NCBI GenBank assembly: GCA_945910005.1
Contig: OX246745.1
Coordinates: 37,939,800 to 38,003,799 of the forward strand
DNA: 64,000 nucleotides
Origin: Isoperla grammatica
Taxonomy: Eukaryota; Arthropoda; Insecta; Plecoptera; Perlodidae
Direction: 5' to 3'
The notes under the pieces are model-generated. The model made no database searches, had not been told where the DNA came from, and saw only the letters and a list, made by a program, of their open reading frames with translations. The position numbers and the translations under genes are program-made. This document shows positions 56,880-64,000 of this stretch, piece after piece (positions within the stretch are counted from its first letter, which is position 1; each line of letters starts with the position of its first letter).

Positions 56880-57165
56880 CCCAGAGTGACTCTGCTAGTC
56901 GTTAAAGGTGAAAAAAGAACAACCCCCCCCGCCTCCCTACCCCCTCCCCCTATTTGTCCCACTAAATAGTTATCCCACCATATGGCCCTGCCCTCCCTTG
57001 CTGGACTCCCGTATGACGACCCCCGCGACGTAAAATGGCTCTGATTTAGATAAGACTTTTTTCTTCATCATCATCTTCCCCATTTCATCATCACCAGCTC
57101 ATCGTCTCGATTAGCCATTGTTGCACAACTATGACACGTTAAGCTCCATTAATCAATCAATTCTA
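56880..57165 (+). mobile_element. SINE family 1, type I core and tail
   Basis: GAGTGACTCTGCTAGTCGTT, C-rich block, ATGGCCCTGCCCTCCCTTGC, TATGACGACCCCCGCGACGT, GTCTCGATTAGCCATTG and tail GACACGTTAAGCTCC with ATCAATCAATT. Confidence 0.82.
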
Positions 57166-57233
57166 TGAAGTCAAGGTCAAACGTCACGACTACCCGTTCC
57201 CGTGCATTCTTATGCCAACAGTTGATCTAAAAT

Positions 57234-57770
57234 TTAGTAATTGGTCAAAATGCGTTTTCGCGTTTCCCAGTAGACATAGGATTCTTTTTCTGCCTCCACC
57301 ATATCTTTTAGCATTGCATCTCTAACATCTTGAAGTGCCAGGCATCTACTTAAGTGCTCTCTGGTATGCTGTTCTGTTGTACATAGTGTGCATGTGCTGG
57401 AGTCGGTTATCCCTAGTTTATGCAGGTGTGTAGCTGAAGGAATGGGGCCCCAGAGTGCTCCATGATCGAAGTACGATAGGCTTACTGTCGCTGACACTGA
57501 CAGCTGAACAAGCCTTTGTGGCATCTCCTTTTTCTTAAATTTATCGTGGGGTACAATTGTCCAGTCCAGTTCAGAGTTGTGGTAATAGCAGCTGACACTG
57601 TTGAGAACTGAACATTTTTCCAAGCACAATGGAAGCATAAAAGTACCTATTTCGTCGTAACTTGACAAAAGAAGGGAAGCAATCCAAATAACAACATCCC
57701 TGTCTGTCATAGAAAATCTCTAAGTAACTGCCCAAAGTAGAACAAGGCTGTATGTCTACCATAATCCAAG
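57234..57770 (-). pseudogene. Non-LTR retrotransposon ORF2 C-terminus, minus copy
   Basis: The minus-strand frame ends with HLHKLGITDSSTCTLC followed by EQHTREHLSRC, the Cys-Cys-His-Cys zinc-knuckle-like motif found after the reverse transcriptase or RNase H region in I/Jockey/LOA-type LINEs. Upstream of about 57,710 the frame is broken. A similar motif occurs on the plus strand 90 bp to the right, so two related 3' ends point away from each other. Confidence 0.7.
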
Positions 57771-57799
57771 GATGATGATGAGTGTATTTCCTGCCAAAG

Positions 57800-58137
57800 C
57801 TCAATATCATTTACGAAGAGGACACGATCTGCTTGGAAAGCACCTACATCGAATAGGAATCACCAACAGCAGTATGTGCAGTCTATGTGGGAGGGAGGAA
57901 CAGAACAAAGAGCATCTGATGAGATGTCCAAGTCTTAAAGATGAAGTAGATGGCCTTCCACCTGGCATGAGCTATGAGTAAAAAGAAGGCCTGTCTCTAC
58001 TGGAAAACAAGAAAATGCATGATGGCCCAGTAAGCCAAAAATGCGGGCATAGGAAAAGAAGAAGATCTACGAGCGATATGTGTTCTATTCAGCATATCAA
58101 TCAGTGATACTGTTAAATAAATAAATAAATAAATAAA
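57800..58137 (+). pseudogene. Non-LTR retrotransposon 3' end, plus copy
   Basis: The plus strand encodes GKHLHRIGITNSSMCSLC followed by EEQNKEHLMRC, homologous to the minus-strand copy at 57,234. The frame stops at 57,981, and non-coding sequence leads to a (TAAA)n tail at about 58,110-58,137, a common LINE 3' tail. It is heavily 5'-truncated, as is usual. Confidence 0.7.
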
Positions 58138-58410
58138 TTCACATTTAGAGTCTACCCACTCAGTAACTAAACTGATTTGCAGTGGGGGACTTTAATTTAA
58201 AGTGACTAAACCAACCCTGTAGGCTTCGAACACCATCGACGAGTGAACGATAACCAATCAAAGATCAATATTTCAAATACGAAACATATGAATCAGTGAT
58301 TGGACAGTGCGAACACCTGCGGACAAATGCCAGAATCAACAAGGCCGATTCAGAACAACTTTGAATTTATTGATTGCTTCGTTGCTAGGACGGCTCCAAA
58401 GTCACCGTTT
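58110..58410 (-). mobile_element. SINE family 2 body, head missing
   Basis: Matches 43,615-43,900: AACGGTGACTTTGGAGCC, AATCAATAAATTCAAAG, GTTCGCACTGTCC and TAGACTCTAAATGTGAATTT on the minus strand, ending in an ATTT-repeat tail. The tail shares bases with the plus-strand LINE tail. Confidence 0.65.
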
Positions 58411-58640
58411 ACTTATTACTATATCTTGCAGATGTTTTCTTCTTTAAACTTTAACTGTACCTGCTGGTACCAGGAAGTCAGAAACATTATATATGTAGAA
58501 TCAACATACACAATGACCTTTTTCCTAACTTTTTAGCATATTGTCTTAATTTACCAGTCTACTTACAATAGGCCTAGTTATTATTTTTATACCTTTGCAG
58601 GTTGTTTTCAAGTGTAGTCAAGCACTGAAAAAATACTTAC

Positions 58641-58875
58641 TTGAAGGTTTTGGAAAGCACTAAAGCAAGTTGCATCCAATTCAAGGACTGCATATTCTTC
58701 GGCACAGGCTTTGACAGATGCCAATGCAAGACGCTGTAATGAGCAAGACTGATGCTGTTGTAGTAGATCTAGAAGTGGTTTGATGTTATCTGCTAGTTTC
58801 TCCGTGCATCCAATGCTGAGGACTTCCAGACTATGGCTTTGCTCCACCAACTGATGAAGAGGCCGAAGAAGATGG
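58641..58875 (-). CDS. Internal exon of a leucine-rich-repeat (possibly F-box) protein
   Basis: This 235-bp minus-strand block encodes LLRPLHQLVEQSHSLEVLSI, a GCTEKLADNIKPLLDLLQQH segment and SLQRLALASVK, then LELDATCFSAFQNLQ. The spacing of leucines (LEVLSIGC, LQRLALASV) fits leucine-rich repeats. The overall look recalls F-box/LRR proteins such as the FBXO33/39 type, but that assignment is from memory. Splice signals are strong: the acceptor TTTTTTCTTTCGACAG ends at 58,876, and the donor CAA/GTAAGTATT starts at 58,640. The exon begins in codon phase 2 (one base completes a codon) and ends in phase 0. There are no stops or frame breaks. Neighbouring exons were not found; repeats surround it, so introns are probably large. 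Confidence 0.75.
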
Positions 58876-59189
58876 CTGTCGAAAGAAAAAACCAAACGAC
58901 AAATGACTTATTTGAGACGAACAATCTCTTAAATGTGGAATTATTTCAGTGAAAGTTCAATATGTTAGATAGTAACATTCTCACTAAGCACACATTATGT
59001 AAAAATTCACATGCAATTTTCTAAAATTCAAGGTCCACAGTACCAATAATGATATTTAATAGGTAAATTATTATAGGCCTATATACTAGGAAAACGGTCT
59101 GTTTGACGCGTTGATAAGCGAGCGCGTCAATATCTACGAACTTTCTGGCGAAAAGATTTCAATGCTAATACAAACAACAATTAACAACA
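58876..59189. other. Presumed intron, no repeat recognised
   Basis: AT-rich DNA upstream (on the minus strand) of the LRR exon. Confidence 0.4.
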
Positions 59190-60957
59190 ATTTAAGAATG
59201 CTCATTGCGTTGGAGCACAAACTTTATATTAATGGTTTGCCATAAGTATGGCTTCTTGCACTTATGTCTTCTTGGGGCATGAGTTCTGCGTTTCTTACGG
59301 TATTAGATCACCTGCGACCAAGTTCTTTTGGGTATACGTTTGGAATGGTTATTTCATTTTGTTGGAGCACAAACTTCATATTAATGGTAAGCCATAAGTA
59401 TGGCTACTTGCACTTATGCCCTCTTGGCGCATGAGTTCTGCGTTTCTTACGGTATTAGATCACCACGTCGGCCAAGTTCTTTTGGGTATACGTTTGGAAT
59501 GGTTATTCCAGTTTTGTTGGAGCACAAACTTCATATTAATGGAAAGCCGTTTGTATGGCTACTTGCACTTATGCCTTCTTGGGGCATTTGTTTTGCATTC
59601 TTACGGTATTAGACCATCTGCGGCCAAGTTCTTAAGAATATACGTTTGGAATCGTAACTTCCGTTTTGTTGGAGCACAAACTTCATATTAATGGTAAGCC
59701 GCCCATAAGTATGGCTACTTGCACTAATGACTTCATGGGGCATGAGTTCTGCGTTTTATACGGTATTAGATCACCTGCGGCCCAGTATTTGGGGTATACG
59801 TTTGGAATCATTGTTCCAGTTTTGTTGGACTACAAACTTCATTTAAATGGTAAGCCATAAGTATGGCTACTTGCACTTATGCCTTCATGGCGCATGAGTT
59901 TTGCGTTTCTTACGGTATTAGATCACCACGTCGGCCAAGTTCTTTTGGGTATACGTTTGGAATGGTTATTCCAGTTTTGTTGGAGCACAAACTTCATATA
60001 AATGGTAAGCCATAAGTATGGCACCTTGCACTTATGCCTTCATGGCGCATGAGTTTTGCGTTTCTTACGGTATTAGATCACCTGCGACCAAGTTCTTTTG
60101 GGTATACGTTTGGAATGGTTATTCCAGTTTTGTTGGAGCACAAACTTCATATAAATGGTAAGCCATAAGTATGGCTACTTGCACTAATGCCCTCTTGGCG
60201 CATGAGTTCTGCGTTTCGGTATTAGATCACCTTCGACCAAGTTCTGTTGGGTATACGTTTGGAATGGTTTTTCTAGTTTTGTTGGAGCACAAACTTCATA
60301 TTAATGGTAAGCCATAAGTATGGCTACTTGCACTTTTGCCATCTTGGCGCATAAGTTGTGCGTTTCTTACGGTATAAGATCACCTGCGGCCAAGTTCTTT
60401 TGGGTATACGTTTGGAATGGTTATTCTAGTTTTGTTGGAGCACAAACCTCATATAAATGGTAAGCCATAAGTATGGCTACTTGCTCTTATGTCCTCTTGG
60501 CGCACAAGTTCTGCGTTTCTAACGGTATAAGATTACCTGCGGCCCAGTTCTTTAGGGTATACGTTTGGAATCGGGCTTCCAGTTTTGTAGGAGCGCAAAC
60601 TTCATATAAATGGTAAGCCGTAAGTATGGCTACTTGCACTAATGCCTTTTTGGGGCATAAGTTCTGCGTTTCTCACGGTAATAGATCACCTGCGGCTTAG
60701 TTCTTTAGGGCATACGTTTGAAATCGTTGTTCCAGTTTTGTTGGAGCACAAACTTCATATTAATGGTAAGCCATAAGTATGGCTACTTGCACTTATGCCT
60801 TCTTAGCGCATGAGTTCTGCGTTTCTTACGGTATAAGATCACCACGTCGGCCAAGTTCTTTTGGGTATACGTTCGGAATGGTTATTCCAGTTTTGTTGGA
60901 GCACAAACTTTATATTAATGGTTTGCCATAAGTATGGCTTCTTGCACTTATGCCTTA
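59190..60957. repeat. 153-bp tandem repeat, about 12 units
   Basis: Units carry TATGGCTACTTGCACTTATG, GCATGAGTTCTGCGTTTCTT, ACGGTATTAGATCACC, TTTTGGGTATACGTTTGGAA, AGTTTTGTTGGAGCACAAAC and TTCATATTAATGGTAAGCC. Starts are near 59,245, 59,400, 59,555, 59,711, 59,865, 60,019, 60,172, 60,320, 60,474, 60,627, 60,779 and 60,936. Two variants alternate irregularly (CACCTGCGACCAAG and CACCACGTCGGCCAAG). Open frames inside it are not conserved between units. Confidence 0.93.
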
Positions 60958-61253
60958 TGTTTATTATATGTTATGATATGCCTTATGTTTGATTGTGGAT
61001 TGTTTATAATTTTATTGGAAGAAACCGAATCTTTCTTTGACTTCTCAAGAGTTGGCGCTTTTAACTCAGGAGAGGCAAGAAGTGTGAAATCAAGAGGCGC
61101 AAACTCGTCAGAGGTGTCAGCAGCTGTAAGCTCGCACGTTGGACTCAAATCGATCATTAGTTTTTCAGATCCCGAATCATTTGAGTCTTTGGGAGTTGTA
61201 AGCTTTGATTCTGATAGAGTAACTTCCAAAGAAAGTACATCAATCGGTGTCAA
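60948..61253 (-). other. Open frame of unknown nature beside the Gypsy relic
   Basis: A 101-codon minus-strand frame (acidic, serine/leucine/lysine rich, e.g. EKLMIDLSPTCELTAADTSD) overlaps a 127-codon plus-strand frame. No domain was recognised on either. A pyrimidine-rich acceptor-like TTTCTTTGGAAG lies within it on the minus strand, but no matching donor was found. It may be a host exon, retroelement debris or chance. Confidence 0.2.
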
Positions 61254-61350
61254 TCATTATATCAATAACGGCGTTAAAAAATCAACCTCCTCATTTTGTT
61301 TTGGCTTCCAGAAGTAGATGCTACGCAACTGGAGTGAACAATGCAGTACA

Positions 61351-62454
61351 CTATTTACAGTACAGTACCAATATGCCACGAACCCAGCGTGGTTTGGTGC
61401 TAATACATGTCTGTATCATTTGATAAGGTAATTCTAAATGGTGTTTTCTATTGGCCTGCTGAAGAATAATGGCCCCCAACCCCTCTGTTGATGCGTCTGT
61501 CCTGATCTGAGTAGGAGCATCGCCTGAATAGTGTCTTAACACAGGGGCTGAGACCAACTTCGATTGTAGAGTCCTGGAGGCCGTCTCCTGCTCGTCATCC
61601 CAAGCGAACCGAACGGTTTTCTTAGTAAAATTCGTGAGGGGCGCACAAATACGGTCATAGTCCTGTATAAACTTCCTGAAATATGAAGTTAGACCAATAA
61701 AAGATCGTACCTGTCTCACTGTTGTAGGGACTGGAAAATCAAAAACCGCCTGTGCAGTATCAGGGTTAGGAGAAACTCCCATAGCATTAACCACGTGCCC
61801 TACAATCGGAATTTCCCCGAATCCGAAAGAACACTTTTCCGGATTCAACGTCATGTTAGCATTCCTGAATCTTTCGAACACCATCCTTAGTCTGTTTAAA
61901 TGATCATCAAAGCTCTCGCCCGGGACTAAGATGTCATCAAGATATACTAGACAATGAGTAAATAAGAGACCCCTTAGAACTTTATCCATTGCGCTCTGGA
62001 ATAGGGCTGGCGCCGTAGAGATTCCGAATGGCAGTCGCTCAAACGAGAACAAACCCACACAGGTAGAGAAACTACATATTTCCCTAGCCCGAGGCGTAAG
62101 TCCCAGCTGCCAAAACCCCGACTGAAGATCTAAAGAGGTGAATACAGTACAGCCATTAAGACACGCTAACAGACTGTCAGCATTAGCACTAGGGTAACTA
62201 TAACCCTTAATCTGCAAATTGACTTTCCTTAAATCCACCACAAGTCGTAGTTTACCGTTCTTCTTTTTCACCAAGCATATTGGACTCGCCCACTCAGACA
62301 TGGAGGGAGAGATGATACCAGCCCTAGGCATGTCATTAATGTGTTCAACAATGGCCTCCCTCTCTCCCGCACTCACACGATAGGGCTGAATACGTACAGG
62401 CTTTGGACCATTCAATTCAATATAACAATCTCCAATATTAGCCCTTCCAATCAA
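61351..62454 (-). pseudogene. Gypsy reverse transcriptase and RNase H start
   Basis: A continuous 367-codon frame, opened here at a TTG because the upstream part is in another frame. Visible motifs are KKNGKLRLVVDLRKVN (about residues 63-79), FTSLDLQSGFWQL with the first catalytic Asp at 109, LPFGISTAPALF (141-152) and the YLDD catalytic box at 171-174. LNPEKCSFG, the RQVRSFIGLTSYFRKF thumb region and the first RNase H Asp at about 320 (RTDAST) follow. After residue about 339 the sequence is unrelated. The protein would copy element RNA into DNA in the cytoplasm; this one lacks the rest of RNase H and all of integrase. Confidence 0.93.
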
Positions 62455-62741
62455 CTCCGACGACCAGGAAAAACATCATGAAATGACGTCAACAGTTCTA
62501 GCAACTTGTCACGTTCAATGTCCGGCATGTCCCCATTCACATTAAGTGATGCAATATCAGCCGAAACATAACGTTGATATAACCGAGTGCGCCTGTCGTA
62601 ATTCATAACATCGGTTTCTATATTCAGCATATCGGCGGCACTCGTCTCCAGGCTGTCTACGCTCGTTATCTGCTGAGGCAAAATGGCCGTTACACTCGCA
62701 TCACATGAGTCCGGGACCTCCAGCGCATATTCCTTATTCAT
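62451..62741 (-). pseudogene. Gypsy protease-RT linker segment
   Basis: A 97-codon frame ending ELLTSFHDVFPG, a segment typically found just before Ty3/Gypsy reverse transcriptase. It is one frame off from the RT, with the junction at about 62,455-62,462. A TAG at about 62,781 interrupts the same frame upstream. Confidence 0.7.
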
Positions 62742-62818
62742 AGCAACTAATTCCGCGTCTTCAACCTCCCCTAATACCTAACCCTTGTACACACATACTG
62801 GGAGCGATGAAAAATTAG

Positions 62819-63037
62819 CTACCGAAAGACTCCACACATTGATAATGACAGCATCATTGGTGGAATAATCAACCCCTTACGTTCCATCCAAGACACCTTA
62901 GGTTCAAAGACCCCGACCTCATACGGATCACCTCCTTCTACTGTGAATTCTATCTGCCCCATCATGCCTGGACCAATAACTACTTCCTTGGCAGCCTTCA
63001 ACAGCAAGGGCCCAGTCTCCGTTTGATCTATAGAGAA
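62819..63037 (-). pseudogene. Gypsy linker after protease
   Basis: In the same frame as the protease after a single TAA at 63,038-63,040. It reads on (KEVVIGPGMMGQIEF) to a stop at 62,819. The continuation lies in another frame from about 62,860. Confidence 0.6.
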
Positions 63038-63523
63038 TTAATAATCGTTTGACTCCCGCTCCCCCAAAAAGGAAAATAGTGGAGCCTGATCGACAACGTT
63101 CGGTATATCCAATCCACAAAAGTTGCCAGTGACGTCAACATCCATTCTGTGCATTGACACGGTACTATTAGAATAATCCATAACACCTATATATCGGACA
63201 CAAAAATCACAACCAAGCAAACATTTCACAGACATTCCCTCGACCGCAATAAAATCCATCGGGAAAACAGCGCCTGCTATCATCAAATCAACACGACAGG
63301 CGCGACCAACTACCCTTAAAATTGAGTTATCCGCCGTACGCAACAACAACCCGTTTACCGGGCTTAACTTCAAATGCCGGACCAAATCCGCGCTAATGCA
63401 GGAAACCCTCGCCCCCGAGTCAACTAAGGAGGAAAAAACTTCAACCCCCAAACTCACAGAAATCCTTAAAGATCCCAACGTACGATTCACCATAACTTGA
63501 ACTATCTGGGTAGCCGTCCCCAC
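63038..63523 (-). pseudogene. Gypsy aspartic protease
   Basis: A frame of 161 codons with the retropepsin active-site motif LVDSGARVSC (Asp at about residue 35) and a downstream hydrophobic strand with LLGCDF in the position of the family's flap-distal ILG motif. The enzyme would cut the Gag-Pol polyprotein as a dimer. It starts directly after frame breaks at about 63,555-63,580 and ends at an in-frame TAA. Confidence 0.85.
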
Positions 63524-63587
63524 CTCACAATCAGCAACAAAACGCCCTCAGCCATCGCCTCAGAACTATCCTCATTATTCACAGCAA

Positions 63588-63848
63588 TTACAAACCCTTC
63601 TCAACCGCAACAATCTCCTCCTTAACAGCAATCTCTGGTAGTATAAGATCAACAGCCTCCTGTGAAATAACAGCCATAATTTCCGGGATACGACGCAAAA
63701 CATTCGCCCTATGCCGGACAGCCGCCCTCCTAATAAAACACTTCCGCTTCTTGTGCCCCACACGAAAACACGAGAAACACGTACCATTAAAATTGAAATC
63801 TTGAACACTTTTCCCCTTATCATGCAAAGAGACTCTATCGTTAACCAC
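63588..63848 (-). pseudogene. Gypsy nucleocapsid, distal CCHC knuckle
   Basis: Contains CFSCFRVGHKKRKC, an exact CX2CX4HX4C zinc knuckle, within a basic stretch. This is the RNA-binding nucleocapsid part of Gag. The frame ends in TAA at 63,588; similarity continues in other frames toward the protease. Confidence 0.85.
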
Positions 63849-63875
63849 CGGAGACTTCGCGCACCCCGACGAGTA

Positions 63876-64000
63876 ACTCAGTTTCCCGCAGGGTAGGTGG
63901 AAGCTGGGGGTGGCTGCTTGGGCTGTGACCCAGCTGCTGGGCCATTCTGCGCCTGCAGAGCCTTCAATTGAAAACAGTCCCTCATAAAATGGCCAGGCTT
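63876..64000 (-). pseudogene. Gypsy nucleocapsid, proximal knuckle at window edge
   Basis: The minus strand at the edge encodes KPGHFMRDC, the second half of another CCHC knuckle. A Gln/Pro/Ala-rich spacer follows, then a stop near 63,874. The knuckle's first cysteines lie outside the window. Confidence 0.7.

Larger units (their letters stand above)
61440..64000 (-). mobile_element. Decayed Ty3/Gypsy LTR retrotransposon, running off the right edge
   Basis: On the minus strand, from right to left: two CCHC zinc knuckles (nucleocapsid), aspartic protease, linker, reverse transcriptase and the start of RNase H. Similarity stops in RNase H near 61,440; the rest of RNase H, integrase and 3' LTR are absent. 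The 5' LTR and most of gag lie beyond 64,000. The coding path changes frame at several points (about 63,875, 63,580, 63,555, 62,860 and 62,458) and has stops at 63,038 and about 62,781, so this copy is dead. Confidence 0.92.

Overview
This window looks like repeat-dense nuclear DNA from an animal, probably a marine invertebrate. The evidence is animal-type transposons (Kolobok, hAT, piggyBac-like, Ty3/Gypsy, non-LTR), tRNA-headed SINEs, one exon with consensus splice sites, GGCCTAGGCCTA-rich unique DNA and long tandem arrays. The species cannot be fixed from sequence alone; mollusc or echinoderm is a guess. There are no operons, rRNA genes or CRISPR arrays, and no complete host gene.

Layout. 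0.5-4.9 kb is a 47-bp minisatellite. 4.9-12.8 kb is mostly unassigned AT-rich DNA with a SINE, a hAT-like fragment and two copies of a hairpin-bearing repeat. 12.8-15 kb is a SINE-derived array of about 180-bp units, interrupted by two small TIR elements. 17-21.6 kb has three arrays (118, 170 and 91 bp). 21.9-22.3 kb holds the broken last exon of a chymotrypsin-type serine protease. 23.5-25.1 kb is a 140-bp SINE-derived array. 25-31 kb is largely unique DNA with one promoter-like CpG patch and a hAT-like element split by a SINE. 31-43 kb is SINE fragments plus arrays of 22, 43 (4 kb long) and 83 bp. 44.27-46.70 kb is a hAT transposon with intact target-site duplications, a transposase remnant and an internal 73-bp hairpin satellite. 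49.15-49.3 kb carries a Musashi-like RRM fragment. 49.74-52.45 kb is a nearly complete but mutated Kolobok-type transposon (TTAA duplication, matching 15-bp ends, THAP plus DDE-type transposase). 53-54.6 kb has a hAT MITE and a piggyBac-like TTAA element. 57.2-58.1 kb has two opposed non-LTR retrotransposon 3' ends. 58.64-58.88 kb is the best host-gene exon, of leucine-rich-repeat type, on the minus strand. 59.2-61 kb is a 153-bp array. 61.4-64 kb is a decayed Ty3/Gypsy element on the minus strand that runs off the right edge.

A common thread is one SINE family with a shared 3' tail and a TCGTAAGAGGCGAC core. It recurs about fifteen times, and three separate tandem arrays (about 180, 140 and 43 bp) appear to have grown from different pieces of it. 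No genes here form a pathway; the interest lies in transposon anatomy and in satellites arising from mobile elements.
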